Shown here: piece by piece, positions 15,054 through 24,418 of the stretch
Numbering within the stretch: position 1 is the first letter of the stretch
Layout: the number at the start of each line of letters is the position of its first letter
NCBI GenBank assembly: GCA_910589105.1
Contig: CAJUST010000019.1
Location: 9,394-49,327 of the forward strand
Length of the DNA stretch: 39,934 nt
Reading direction: 5' to 3'
Origin: an uncultured Lachnospiraceae bacterium
GTDB taxonomy: Bacteria; Bacillota; Clostridia; Lachnospirales; Lachnospiraceae
Translations under genes and position numbers: made by a program
Notes under the pieces: model-generated
The model's input: the letters and a program-made list of their open reading frames with translations, nothing else
What the model was told of the DNA's origin: nothing
The model's database searches: none

Positions 15054-16127
15054 ATGGAAAAAGAATTCATACATCTGTCCCATCTTTCAAAGTCATACGA
15101 CGATGCGTTAATTATAGATGATTTGGATTTAAAAATACAAGAAAACGAATTTATGACTCTGCTTGGCCCTTCCGGCTGTGGAAAAACGACGACTCTGCGC
15201 CTTTTAGGCGGGTTTGAAACGCCAGACGCCGGACAGATTTTTTTTGACGGTAAAGACATAACCGCTCTCCCGCCCAACCAGCGGAAACTCAATACCGTTT
15301 TCCAAAAATATGCGCTTTTCCCGCATATGACGATTGCCGAAAATATCGCATTCGGCTTAAAAATCAGCAAAAAAAGCAAAACTTACATTGACGATAAAAT
15401 CAAATACGCGCTCAAACTCGTCAACCTAAACGGCTACGAAAACCGCAGCATCGACTCTTTAAGCGGCGGACAGCAGCAACGGATAGCGATTGCAAGAGCC
15501 ATTGTAAACGAGCCAAAACTCCTTCTCTTAGACGAACCGTTAGGCGCGCTCGACCTAAAATTAAGGCAGGATATGCAGTATGAATTAATCCGCTTAAAAG
15601 AAGAACTTGGCATTACATTTGTCTATGTCACGCATGATCAGGAAGAAGCCCTTACGATGTCTGATAAAATTGTCGTCATGAATCAGGGCTATATCCAGCA
15701 GATCGGCACGCCGGAAGACATCTATAATGAACCCATCAATGCCTTTGTCGCGGATTTTATCGGAGAAAGCAATATTATCGACGGCATAATGGTGGAAGAT
15801 AAACTTGTAGAAATCCTAGGCGTAAAAATCCCCTGCGTTGACACAGGTTTCGGCAGGCAAAAGCCCGTCGACGTAGTGATACGGCCGGAAGACGTCGAGC
15901 TGTCCGACCCGGCAGAAGGTTTTATGGAAGGCGACGTCGTTTCCATTATCTTTAAAGGCGTGCACTATGAAATCGAAGTCTCTGCAAACGGCTACGACTG
16001 GCTTGTGCATACGACAAAAATGTTTCCGGTAGGGACGCACGTCGGAATCCATGTGATTCCATTTAATATCCAAATTATGAACAAACCGGAATCAAGCGAC
16101 GAAAAGGCGGTGGAGCTCAATGACTAA
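15054..16127 (+). CDS. potA: Spermidine/putrescine ABC transporter ATP-binding protein
   Basis: The 357-residue ATPase energises polyamine import. Walker A LLGPSGCGKTTTLRLLGG is near residue 40, the signature LSGGQQQRIAIARA near 137 and Walker B KLLLLDEPLGALD near 157. The H-loop is VYVTHDQEEALTMSDKI. A C-terminal TOBE-type domain (about 240-340, DVVIRPEDVELSD) is the form seen in PotA. AGGAGG lies 11 bases before the start. The last 8 bases overlap potB, so translation is coupled. Confidence 0.95.
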   Translation: MEKEFIHLSHLSKSYDDALIIDDLDLKIQENEFMTLLGPSGCGKTTTLRLLGGFETPDAGQIFFDGKDITALPPNQRKLNTVFQKYALFPHMTIAENIAFGLKISKKSKTYIDDKIKYALKLVNLNGYENRSIDSLSGGQQQRIAIARAIVNEPKLLLLDEPLGALDLKLRQDMQYELIRLKEELGITFVYVTHDQEEALTMSDKIVVMNQGYIQQIGTPEDIYNEPINAFVADFIGESNIIDGIMVEDKLVEILGVKIPCVDTGFGRQKPVDVVIRPEDVELSDPAEGFMEGDVVSIIFKGVHYEIEVSANGYDWLVHTTKMFPVGTHVGIHVIPFNIQIMNKPESSDEKAVELND

Positions 16128-16944
16128 AATCAAACGGCAGTTTTTAAGCGGCCCCTATATTGTGTGGGTAATTGGTTTTATTGCGCTTCCAATCCTAATG
16201 ATCTGCTTTTACGGAATTACCGATCCAAACGGAAATTTCACGTTTGAAAACCTGCTTGCCATCACACAGCCAGTCCATGTAAAATCCCTCTGGCTCTCTG
16301 TGAAACTGGCGTTTTTATGTACTGGGATATGCCTATTGTTATCGTATCCTTTAGCAATGATTTTAAACAGTTTCAAACTAAAGCGGCAAAGCTTTGTCGT
16401 CTTTGTTTTTGTCCTCCCGATGTGGATGAACTTTATGCTCCGCATTTTGGCGTGGCAGCTTTTATTATCAAACAACGGCATTCTAAACTCACTGTTTTCC
16501 GCTATCGGGCTTCCAAAAATGCAGCTTTTATATACGCCTGCCGCCGTTGTATTCGGCATGGTCTATGACTTTTTGCCATTTATGATCTTACCGATTTACA
16601 ACGCCATGCAAAGAATTGGCGCTGACGTCACTGACGCCGCCTCAGACTTAGGGGCAAGCCGCCTCCAAGTTTTTATAAAAATCATCTTCCCACTCACCAT
16701 TTCCGGCGTTTTGAGTGGAATTATTATGGTATTCGTGCCCGCATTGACTTCATTTGTCATTTCAAACCTCTTAGGGGGAGGAAAAGTGCTTCTAATTGGA
16801 AATGTCATTGAACAGGAGTTTATGCAGAATATGGACTGGCACATGGGAAGCGGGCTTTCCATCGTGCTTATGATCTTTGTCATAGCCAGCATGACGTTTA
16901 TGAATGCCCAGAATAAAGATGGGGAGGGAACTGCCGTATGGTAA
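16120..16944 (+). CDS. potB: Spermidine/putrescine ABC transporter permease
   Basis: This 274-residue inner-membrane permease has about six hydrophobic segments, starting with IVWVIGFIALPILMICFYGI. The cytoplasmic EAA loop that contacts the ATPase is DAASDLGASRLQVFIKIIFP. Its order between potA and potC and its length fit PotB. Both ends overlap neighbouring genes (8 bases with potA, 7 with potC). Confidence 0.94.
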   Translation: MTKIKRQFLSGPYIVWVIGFIALPILMICFYGITDPNGNFTFENLLAITQPVHVKSLWLSVKLAFLCTGICLLLSYPLAMILNSFKLKRQSFVVFVFVLPMWMNFMLRILAWQLLLSNNGILNSLFSAIGLPKMQLLYTPAAVVFGMVYDFLPFMILPIYNAMQRIGADVTDAASDLGASRLQVFIKIIFPLTISGVLSGIIMVFVPALTSFVISNLLGGGKVLLIGNVIEQEFMQNMDWHMGSGLSIVLMIFVIASMTFMNAQNKDGEGTAVW

Positions 16945-17717
16945 AAAAAATCCTAAGCAAATGCTATTTAGGCGTTATTTTCTTATTTTTGTACCTTCCG
17001 ATTTTCGTGCTGATTGTCCTGTCGTTTAATCGCTCAAAATCAAGGGTGGTATGGGGCGGCTTTACCCTGAAATGGTATCAATCCATGCTTTTAGACGAAA
17101 CCATTATGGAAGCGTTTTTTACGACATTAAAAATTACCCTGTCTGCTTCTATTCTAGCAACCATTATTGGCACCCTTGCCGCCATCGGCATACAGGCGAT
17201 GCGCCGCAAAGAAAAAGCGATCCTGCTTGGGGCGACGAATATCCCCTTATTAAACGCAGATATTGTCACTGGAATTTCCATGATGCTTTTATTTGTGCGT
17301 TTTACCAAACTGGGTTTTACTACTGTGCTCATTGCCCATTTGACGTTTAATATCCCATATGTCATTTTAAACGTTATGCCGAAATTAAACCAAACGAGCA
17401 AATCCGCCTATGAAGCGGCTCTCGACCTAGGCGCCACACCGATCTACGCCTTTTATAAAATCGTATGGCCAGATATCCGTTCCGGCGTTGTTTCCGGCTT
17501 TTTAATGGCTGTCACAATGTCGCTGGACGATTTTTCCATCACCTACTTTACAAAAGGCGCCGGCGTCAACACGCTTTCCACTATGCTCTACACAGAGCTT
17601 AGAAAAGGCATCCGCCCAGAGCTTTACGCCCTGTCCGCGCTTTTGTTTGGGATTGCGCTGATTTTACTTTTTGTAATTAATTTCCGCTCCTCCAAGCGAA
17701 ATCCGATTCACAACTAA
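16938..17717 (+). CDS. potC: Spermidine/putrescine ABC transporter permease
   Basis: The 259-residue second permease starts with a membrane helix (GVIFLFLYLPIFVLIVLSFN) and has the EAA loop YEAALDLGATPIYAFYKIVW followed by PDIRSGVVSGFLMA. The motif SLDDFSITYFTKG is typical of PotC. It pairs with PotB to form the channel. A potD gene follows 12 bases later. Confidence 0.94.
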   Translation: MVKKILSKCYLGVIFLFLYLPIFVLIVLSFNRSKSRVVWGGFTLKWYQSMLLDETIMEAFFTTLKITLSASILATIIGTLAAIGIQAMRRKEKAILLGATNIPLLNADIVTGISMMLLFVRFTKLGFTTVLIAHLTFNIPYVILNVMPKLNQTSKSAYEAALDLGATPIYAFYKIVWPDIRSGVVSGFLMAVTMSLDDFSITYFTKGAGVNTLSTMLYTELRKGIRPELYALSALLFGIALILLFVINFRSSKRNPIHN

Positions 17718-17729
17718 AAGGAGATGCAT

Positions 17730-18788
17730 ATGATGAAGAAAAAAGGAATCTGCCTTTTGCCGCTTTTCCTTGCGGCCGCTTTGTCCGCCGGATGCCAAAA
17801 CGAGCAAAACGGAGGCGAAACGCTTACCATATTAAACTATGGCAAATATTTTGATCCGGCAGCGTTAAAGCTATTTGAAGAAGAAACGGGAATTAAAATC
17901 GAATATGAAGAATACGAAAGCCCGGAAGAAATGTATACAAAATATAAAGCGGGTTCCATTGATTATGACCTGTTATGCTCTTCCGATTACATGGCGCAAA
18001 AACTTATCGAAGAAGGGGAAACGGTTCCGATCCAATTTGACCATATTCCGGAATACCAAAACATCGACCCGGACATCATCAAAGCCTCCGCTTCTTTTGA
18101 TCCAGAACTTGCCTACACGATCCCATATTTTTATGGCACAGTGGGCATTCTATACAATACAGACGAAGTGGACGCCTCCGAAACAGAAACATGGAACGTC
18201 TTATGGGACAAAAAATACGACGGTAAAATTATTATGGAAAACAGCGTAAGGGACTGTTTTATCGCTCCGCTAAAACTTCTGGGATATTCCCTAAACACGA
18301 CAGACCCTCAGAAATTAGACGAAGCCTTACAGCTTCTTCTTGAGCAAAAACCAATTACATACGCTTACTTTGTAGATGAAACAGCCGATGAAATGGCGGC
18401 GCAAAACGCTTCCCTCGCTGTCGTCTATTCCGGTGAGGCCGCCACTGCGCAGTCCTTTGCCGATAACCTCGCCTACAACGTGCCAAAAGAAGGCTCCAAT
18501 CTCTGGATTGATGCGTGGTTTGTGCCAAAGAGCTGTAAAAATCAGGAAAATGCAGAAAAGTTTTTAAATTTCCTTTGCAGAAAAGACATTGCGGAAATGA
18601 ATTTCAACTATGTATATTATGCCACGCCAAACAAGGCCGTCTACGACGATTTGGACGAAGAAAGCAAAAACGATTCCACCATCTTCCCAGACAAAGCCAC
18701 ACTAGAAAACTGCGAAACATTTTTCAATCTGGATACGGAATCCACCCGCCTATACAACCAGCTATGGAAAGAACTAAAATCAAGTTAG
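17730..18788 (+). CDS. potD: Spermidine/putrescine-binding lipoprotein
   Basis: The 352-residue extracellular solute-binding protein begins with a lipoprotein signal; the lipobox LSAGC ends the leader KGICLLPLFLAAA, so it is anchored to the outer face of the membrane. The mature part has the PotD/PotF pattern (LNYGKYFDPAALKLFEEETG, YDLLCSSDYMAQKLIEEG, WIDAWFVPKSCKN). Three in-frame ATGs (17724, 17730, 17733) lie close together; AAAAGGAG abuts the first, so 17730 or 17733 is the likely start. It is the last transport gene of the operon. Confidence 0.95.
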   Translation: MMKKKGICLLPLFLAAALSAGCQNEQNGGETLTILNYGKYFDPAALKLFEEETGIKIEYEEYESPEEMYTKYKAGSIDYDLLCSSDYMAQKLIEEGETVPIQFDHIPEYQNIDPDIIKASASFDPELAYTIPYFYGTVGILYNTDEVDASETETWNVLWDKKYDGKIIMENSVRDCFIAPLKLLGYSLNTTDPQKLDEALQLLLEQKPITYAYFVDETADEMAAQNASLAVVYSGEAATAQSFADNLAYNVPKEGSNLWIDAWFVPKSCKNQENAEKFLNFLCRKDIAEMNFNYVYYATPNKAVYDDLDEESKNDSTIFPDKATLENCETFFNLDTESTRLYNQLWKELKSS

Positions 18789-18800
18789 GAGAATCCCAAC

Positions 18801-19679
18801 ATGGAAAAAAACCAAAATGAAGCGCTCGCCGTAAAGGTTTCCACTGTCAGTATTCTGGTAAACCTGATCCTTTCTCTTATCAAACTGCTTGCAGGCGTCA
18901 TCGGGAAATCCGGCGCCATGATTTCCGACGCCGTACATTCCGCTTCCGATGTATTCAGCACATTTGTCGTCATTATCGGCGTAAAAATGGCGGGAAAACA
19001 GGCAGACGAAGAACACCCTTACGGGCATGAGCGTATGGAATGCGCAGCCGCCATGATACTTGCCATGCTCCTAGCCGCTGTCGGCATTGGCATAGGCGCA
19101 TCCGGCATACAAAAAATTATTTCTGGCAATTACGATTCCCTAACTGTGCCTAAACGGCTGACGCTGTTTGCCGCCGCCATATCCATTGCCGTCAAAGAAT
19201 GGATGTTTTGGTACACGAAATCCGCCGCGAAAAAAATCAATTCTGGCGCGCTTATGGCGGACGCATGGCACCACCGTTCCGACTCCCTCTCCTCCATCGG
19301 CTCTTTCCTTGGAATCCTATGCGCAAGAATGGGGTATCCTGTAATGGACCCCATTGCAAGCGCCATAATCAGCCTTTGCATTTTAAAGGCCGCCTACGAC
19401 ATCTTTAAAGACGGCCTCGACAAAATGGTGGATCACTGCTGCGACCCCGTCACGGAACAAAGCATCTGGGACACTGCCTTATCCATTGAAGGCGTGGAAG
19501 GGATTGACGACTTAAAAACAAGGCTGTTTGGCGATAAAATCTATGTAGACTTGGAAATTCTGGTGCAAAAAGATTTCACGTTAAAAGACGCCCATGCCAT
19601 CGCCGAACAGGTGCATGACGTAATCGAACGCGACTTCCCCAACTGCAAACACTGCATGGTGCATGTCAATCCCTTTTAA
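18801..19679 (+). CDS. Cation diffusion facilitator (CDF) efflux protein
   Basis: This 292-residue protein has six predicted helices and a C-terminal cytoplasmic ferredoxin-like domain. Metal-binding pairs are in helix 2 (SDAVHSASD, His and Asp four apart) and helix 5 (ADAWHHRSDSLSS, His and Asp), the quartet of zinc/iron/manganese exporters. The tail has DIFKDGLDKMVDHCCDP and ends KHCMVHVNPF. The HxxxD plus HxxxD pairs favour zinc or manganese, but the metal cannot be fixed by sequence. It starts 12 bases after potD with its own TAGGAG and may be co-transcribed with the pot operon. Confidence 0.92.
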   Translation: MEKNQNEALAVKVSTVSILVNLILSLIKLLAGVIGKSGAMISDAVHSASDVFSTFVVIIGVKMAGKQADEEHPYGHERMECAAAMILAMLLAAVGIGIGASGIQKIISGNYDSLTVPKRLTLFAAAISIAVKEWMFWYTKSAAKKINSGALMADAWHHRSDSLSSIGSFLGILCARMGYPVMDPIASAIISLCILKAAYDIFKDGLDKMVDHCCDPVTEQSIWDTALSIEGVEGIDDLKTRLFGDKIYVDLEILVQKDFTLKDAHAIAEQVHDVIERDFPNCKHCMVHVNPF

Positions 19680-19689
19680 CCTGAATCTT

Positions 19690-20970
19690 TTAGACAGCTT
19701 GAAATCCCCGTTTCAAATCCTCCAGAATATCCTCGATATGTTCCGTCCCAATCGAAAGCCGGATCGTATTCGCATGGATATTCTGCTCTAAAAGCTCCTC
19801 TTTCGTCAACTGGGAATGCGTCGTCGTCGCCGGATGAATCACAAGGCTTTTCACGTCCGCCACATTTGCAAGCAAAGAAAAAACCTGCAAATGATCAATA
19901 AACCGATGCGCTTCCTTTTCCCCTCCCTTAATGTCAAACGTAAAAATCGAACCTCCCCCTTCCGGGAAATACTTCTCATACAACGCATGATCCGGATGCA
20001 TAGGAAGCGACGGATGATTCACCCTCTCTACAAGCGGATGCCCAGCCAAAAACTCCACTGTCTTCTTCGTATTTTCCACATGCCGTTCCAAACGCAGAGA
20101 AAGCGTCTCCACTCCCTGCAAAAGCAAAAACGCATGAAACGGAGAAATTGCGGCTCCCATGTCACGGAGCAAAATCGCGCGGACATACGTCACAAAAGCC
20201 GCCTCTTTTGCCGCATCCACAAAAGACGTCCCATGATAACACGGATTCGCCTCCGAAATCCAAGGAAACTTCCCAGACGCCTTCCAGTCAAACTTCCCAG
20301 AATCCACAATAATCCCTCCGAGAGCCGTTCCATGTCCCCCAATAAATTTCGTCGCGGAATGAACCACAATATCCGCGCCATGCTCTATCGGACGGATCAG
20401 ATAAGGCGTGCCAAACGTATTGTCTATCACCAAAGGAATCCCATGCCTGTGCGTAATCTGCGCAATCGCATCAATATCCGGTATATCACTGTTCGGATTC
20501 CCCAAAGTCTCCAAATAAACCGCCCGTGTCTGCTCCGTAATCGCCGCTTCCACTTCCTGGGGATTATGAATATCCACAAAGGAAGCCGTAATGCCAAACT
20601 GCGGCAGCGTATGCTCCAACAAATTATAACTCCCGCCATAAATCGTTTTCTGCGACACAATATGCCCGCCGCAAGCCGCAAGCGCCTGAAGCGTATACGT
20701 CACCGCCGCCGCCCCAGAAGCTAACGCCAGCGCCGCCACCCCGCCTTCCAATGCGGCAATCCTCTTTTCCAACACTTCCTGCGTCGAATTTGTCAAACGC
20801 CCATAAATATTCCCTGCATCCGAAAGATTAAACCTAGCCGCCGCATGCGCGCAATCCCGAAACACATACGAAGCCGTCTGATAAATCGGAACCGCCCTCG
20901 CATCCGTCGCCGGGTCTGGCTCCTCCTGCCCTACATGAAGCTGTAACGTTTCAAACCTATAACCACTCAT
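19690..20970 (-). CDS. O-acetylhomoserine sulfhydrylase
   Basis: The PLP enzyme makes homocysteine from O-acetylhomoserine and sulfide. The 426-residue length, FETLQLHVGQEEPDPATDAR start and PLP lysine in HSATKFIGGHGTALGG match the OAH/OAS sulfhydrylase group of the Cys/Met metabolism family; cystathionine synthases are shorter (about 380). NIYGRLTNSTQEVLE supplies the phosphate-binding loop. It shares its strand with asd, whose product leads to homoserine, but has its own promoter embedded in a long palindrome. AAAGGAG precedes the ATG at 20970. Confidence 0.93.
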   Translation of the reverse strand: MSGYRFETLQLHVGQEEPDPATDARAVPIYQTASYVFRDCAHAAARFNLSDAGNIYGRLTNSTQEVLEKRIAALEGGVAALALASGAAAVTYTLQALAACGGHIVSQKTIYGGSYNLLEHTLPQFGITASFVDIHNPQEVEAAITEQTRAVYLETLGNPNSDIPDIDAIAQITHRHGIPLVIDNTFGTPYLIRPIEHGADIVVHSATKFIGGHGTALGGIIVDSGKFDWKASGKFPWISEANPCYHGTSFVDAAKEAAFVTYVRAILLRDMGAAISPFHAFLLLQGVETLSLRLERHVENTKKTVEFLAGHPLVERVNHPSLPMHPDHALYEKYFPEGGGSIFTFDIKGGEKEAHRFIDHLQVFSLLANVADVKSLVIHPATTTHSQLTKEELLEQNIHANTIRLSIGTEHIEDILEDLKRGFQAV

Positions 20971-21018
20971 CGTAATCTCCTTTCTTGCTTAACCTAGCCT
21001 ATTCCTTTTCTTAAACAA

Positions 21019-21047
21019 AGAATACGCTATAATACCTAGTTTGTCAA
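21019..21047 (-). promoter_or_regulatory. Promoter of the OAH sulfhydrylase gene
   Basis: On the minus strand the -35 is a perfect TTGACA (21042-21047) and the -10 is TATTCT (21019-21024), with a 17-base spacer. The -35 lies in the loop of a 17-bp inverted repeat and one arm fills the spacer. Confidence 0.65.
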
Positions 21048-21064
21048 TAGGTATTATAGCGTAT
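21022..21064. repeat. 17-bp perfect inverted repeat over the OAH sulfhydrylase promoter
   Basis: ATACGCTATAATACCTA (21022-21038) and its exact complement TAGGTATTATAGCGTAT (21048-21064) flank 9 bases that hold the -35. It may be the operator of a sulfur-responsive repressor, for example of the Rrf2/CymR type. As RNA from asd it could also act as a terminator hairpin. I cannot decide between these from sequence. Confidence 0.75.
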
Positions 21065-21086
21065 CCCAATAAAATATCACACAAAT

Positions 21087-22172
21087 TTACTTCCTCTCAA
21101 TAAACCCCTTCGCCCGCAGCAACTCCGCGCAAAGCAAAGCCCCGCCCGCGGCGCCGCGCACCGTATTATGGGACAGACCGACAAACTTCCAATCATAAAT
21201 CGTATCTTCCCTCAACCTTCCGACCGAAATTCCCATGCCGTTTTCAAAATCCACATCTAAAGACACCTGAGGCCTGTTATCCTCCTCCAGATACTGGATA
21301 AACTGCTTCGGCGCGCTAGGCAGTGACAACTCCTGAGGCAGTCCCCGAAACTTCCGAAGCGCTTCAACCAACTGTTCCTTTGACGGGTTCTTCCGAAACT
21401 TCACCGATACCGTCGCCGTATGCCCATTTAACACTGGGACGCGGATACACTGGCAGGCAATCAACGGTTCCTCTGCCGGAACAATCACGCCGTCTTTTAC
21501 CTCTCCAAAAATACGAAGCGGCTCCTTCTCGCTCTTTTCCTCCTCCCCGCCAATATACGGAATAATATTCCCTTCCATCTCCGGCCAGTCCGCAAACGTC
21601 TTCCCTGCGCCGGAAATCGCCTGATACGTCGAAGCCACAACCTCATACGGCTCAAATTCCTTCCACGCCGCAAGAACCGGCGCGTAACTTTGAATGGAAC
21701 AATTCGGTTTTACCGCAATAAAGCCACGGCTCGTCCCAAGCCTTTTCTTCTGGGAAGCAATCACGTCCATATGTTCCGGGTTTACCTCCGGTATCACCAT
21801 CGGCACGTCCGGCGTCCAGCGATGCGCGCTGTTATTCGAAACCACCGGCGTTTCCGTTTTCGCATACGCTTCTTCTATTTTGCGGATTTCCTCCTTCGTC
21901 ATATCCACCGCGGAAAAAACAAAATCAACGCCGGATGCAACGTCATCTATCTCATTCACATTTTTTACAATTATGGATTTTACGGCTTTTGGCATCGGCG
22001 TATCCATTTTCCAGCGGCCGCCCACCGCTTCTTCATACGTCTTTCCCGCGCTCCTTGGGCTTGCCGCAATCGTCGTCACTTCAATCCACGGATGGTTTTC
22101 CAAAAGGGCAATAAACCTCTGCCCAACCATTCCGGTCCCGCCTAAAATACCTGCTTTTAACTTCTTATCCAT
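21087..22172 (-). CDS. asd: Aspartate-semialdehyde dehydrogenase
   Basis: The enzyme reduces beta-aspartyl phosphate to aspartate semialdehyde, the branch point to lysine, threonine and methionine. The 361-residue protein has the NADP-binding GILGGTGMVGQRF at residue 8, the catalytic cysteine in AVKPNCSIQSYAP, and AISGAGKTF. The sequence type is the archaeal/fungal-like class rather than the Escherichia coli class. Its length fits. GAGGAG lies about 6 bases before the ATG. A partial dyad GGTCATTT (22218-22225) and AAATGACC (22257-22264) upstream may be regulatory. Confidence 0.96.
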   Translation of the reverse strand: MDKKLKAGILGGTGMVGQRFIALLENHPWIEVTTIAASPRSAGKTYEEAVGGRWKMDTPMPKAVKSIIVKNVNEIDDVASGVDFVFSAVDMTKEEIRKIEEAYAKTETPVVSNNSAHRWTPDVPMVIPEVNPEHMDVIASQKKRLGTSRGFIAVKPNCSIQSYAPVLAAWKEFEPYEVVASTYQAISGAGKTFADWPEMEGNIIPYIGGEEEKSEKEPLRIFGEVKDGVIVPAEEPLIACQCIRVPVLNGHTATVSVKFRKNPSKEQLVEALRKFRGLPQELSLPSAPKQFIQYLEEDNRPQVSLDVDFENGMGISVGRLREDTIYDWKFVGLSHNTVRGAAGGALLCAELLRAKGFIERK

Positions 22173-22281
22173 ACGTTTCTCCTCTGCTTTCTATCAAAAA
22201 ATACTATGTTTATGTTAGGTCATTTCCCGCAAAAAAACAATTCACAAATTATCAAAAAATGACCGCCCATTCCTTATAATC

Positions 22282-23682
22282 TTATACACATATGCCAATC
22301 TGCGGATTTTGTTCCAAATATTCTTTTTCTTTTTTTATTGCCGCTTCCATTGCTTCCTTTGCAGGCGCGCCGATTGTCAGACGTTTATTGACGCAGGCCT
22401 CCATGGAAACCGCTTCAAATATATCTTCTTTAAAACAATCAGAAAACCTTCTTAACTCCTCTAAAGACATATCTTCCACCGCAATTCCTTTTTCCACGCA
22501 ATACAGCACAATCCGGCCGATAATTCCATGCGCATCGCGGAACGGAACCCCATGATTCACCAGATAATCCGCCGCATCCGTAGCATTCGTAAACCCACGG
22601 CTTGCGCTTTTTTTCATATTTTCTTCCAAAAACTTCATGGAAGACAGCATTCCTTCAAACAATGCAAGGCAGCCCTTTGCCGTATCAACCGCATCAAACG
22701 TCAGCTCTTTATCCTCCTGCATATCTTTATTATATGCAAGCGGCAGACTTTTCATTGTAGTAAGCAAAGAAATCAAAGCTCCATACACCCGTCCCGTTTT
22801 CCCACGCGTAAGCTCCGCAATGTCTGGATTTTTTTTCTGCGGCATAATGCTGCTTCCCGTACTATACGCATCGTCAATTTCCACAAATTGGTATTCATTG
22901 GTATTCCAGATAATAATTTCCTCAGAAAACCGGCTTAAATGCATCATAACCATAGAAAGCGCCGACAAAAGCTCGATTAAATAATCCCTGTCCGAAACGC
23001 CGTCCATACTGTTTAGCGTCGGCCCATAAAACCCTAATGCCTTTGCCGTATATTCTCTGTCCAACGGAAACGTCGTGCCCGCGAGCGCGCCAGAGCCAAG
23101 CGGGCAGTAATTCATACGCTCGTACAAATCAAAAAGCCTCTGCCTGTCCCGCTTAAACATCTCAAAATAAGCGCCCATATGATGCGAAAGCGTAATTGGC
23201 TGCGCTTTCTGCAAATGCGTAAATCCCGGAAGGATCGTTTTGGTATGTGTTTCCATAATCTTTAAAAGCGTTTCCAAAAGCTTTCTTAATAAACGATCCA
23301 GTTCCACCGCTTCTTCCCGAATATAAAGACGCATATCAAGCGCCACTTGATCGTTTCTGCTTCTTCCAGTATGCAGTTTCTTTCCGGCGTCCCCTAACCT
23401 CTGAATTAAAACCGCTTCCACAAAGCTATGAATATCCTCATGCTCCTCCGTAATTTCAAGCTTCCCAGATGAAACGTCCTCCAAAATCTCATCTAGCGCC
23501 GCAAGGATCTGTTTCGTCTCCTCCTCCGTCAAAATTCCCTGTTTCCCCAACATCGCGGCATGCGCCTTACTGCCTGCAATATCCTGTTTATATAGTTTTT
23601 TGTCATAAGAAATCGATGCGTTAAACGCATAGGCAAGCGCATCCGTTTCCTTCGTAAAGCGTCCTCCCCATAATTGTGCCAT
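22282..23682 (-). CDS. argH: Argininosuccinate lyase
   Basis: ArgH splits argininosuccinate to arginine and fumarate, the last step of arginine synthesis. The 466-residue protein opens with AQLWGGRFTKETDALAYAFN and carries the fumarase/aspartase superfamily signature GSSIMPQKKNPD. It also has HTGRSRNDQVALDMRL and THLQKAQPITLSHHM. Length is typical. The start follows the queH stop by 2 bases and its AGGAG lies in the queH tail, so the two genes are co-translated. No argG is in the window. Confidence 0.97.
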   Translation of the reverse strand: MAQLWGGRFTKETDALAYAFNASISYDKKLYKQDIAGSKAHAAMLGKQGILTEEETKQILAALDEILEDVSSGKLEITEEHEDIHSFVEAVLIQRLGDAGKKLHTGRSRNDQVALDMRLYIREEAVELDRLLRKLLETLLKIMETHTKTILPGFTHLQKAQPITLSHHMGAYFEMFKRDRQRLFDLYERMNYCPLGSGALAGTTFPLDREYTAKALGFYGPTLNSMDGVSDRDYLIELLSALSMVMMHLSRFSEEIIIWNTNEYQFVEIDDAYSTGSSIMPQKKNPDIAELTRGKTGRVYGALISLLTTMKSLPLAYNKDMQEDKELTFDAVDTAKGCLALFEGMLSSMKFLEENMKKSASRGFTNATDAADYLVNHGVPFRDAHGIIGRIVLYCVEKGIAVEDMSLEELRRFSDCFKEDIFEAVSMEACVNKRLTIGAPAKEAMEAAIKKEKEYLEQNPQIGICV

Positions 23683-23684
23683 AA

Positions 23685-24320
23685 TTAATTGCTCCTTTCC
23701 TTTTGCCGTTCCCGTTCCATGTTAGAAAATATGCAGCCGCAATAGTCCTGACGGTACAGTCCATATTCCTTTGACAATTCCACTGAACGTTTATACCCAT
23801 TTTTTTTCTTAAAATCCGAGACAAGATAAGGAATGCCATATTCTTCCGAAAGCGCTTCCCCGATCTCATTTAATTTTACAGCCTGTTTTAAAGGGCTGAT
23901 AGACAGCGTCGTCGTAAAATAATCCATGCCAAGACGCTTTGCCATTTTCGCCGTTTCCTCAAGCCTTAGCCGGTAACAGCAAAAACAACGTTCCCCGCCC
24001 TCCTTTTCCCTCTCTAATCCTTTTACCGCTTCATAAAACCGCTCCGGTTCAAATTCCCCATATAAAAACTGCGCCGGATATTTTGCCGGAAAACGCCTAA
24101 TAAACTCTCTTTGTTCTTCTGCCCGTTTGCCATATTCCTGCTCCGGATAAATATTGGGGTTATAATAAAACACTGTAATTGAAAAATAAGAAGAAAGATA
24201 TTCTATCACATAAGAACTGCATGGCGCGCAGCAGCTATGCAAAAGCAGGCGCTTTGGCGGCTGATCCTGCAAAAAGCCAGACAACGTCCGTTCTAACTCT
24301 TTTTGATAATTTTGTGCCAT
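23685..24320 (-). CDS. queH: Epoxyqueuosine reductase QueH
   Basis: QueH performs the last step of queuosine synthesis in tRNA, reducing epoxyqueuosine. The 211-residue protein shows the family cysteine clusters: LLLHSCCAPCSSYVIEYL, ERCFCCYRLRLEETAK and YRQDYCGCIFS, which bind the iron-sulfur cluster and second metal. FTTTLSISPLKQ is conserved too. I start at ATG 24320, with GGAAGG 5 bases upstream, rather than the ATG at 24338, which lacks a good site. It is the first gene of the queH-argH unit and diverges from the ABC transporter. Confidence 0.94.
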   Translation of the reverse strand: MAQNYQKELERTLSGFLQDQPPKRLLLHSCCAPCSSYVIEYLSSYFSITVFYYNPNIYPEQEYGKRAEEQREFIRRFPAKYPAQFLYGEFEPERFYEAVKGLEREKEGGERCFCCYRLRLEETAKMAKRLGMDYFTTTLSISPLKQAVKLNEIGEALSEEYGIPYLVSDFKKKNGYKRSVELSKEYGLYRQDYCGCIFSNMERERQKERSN

Positions 24321-24418
24321 ACTCCCCTTCCTTTCCATGCCCTCAATATTTTAACCCAAGTGTCAAAAAATAGCAACCGACATAAACTAGAGTATCTAGG
24401 AAAAAGGCAGGAAATTTC

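Noticed and set aside
19816..20724. 302-codon open frame on the plus strand
   Set aside because: It is antisense to the OAH sulfhydrylase gene, extremely rich in Arg/His, and lacks a ribosome site; it is a shadow of codon bias.
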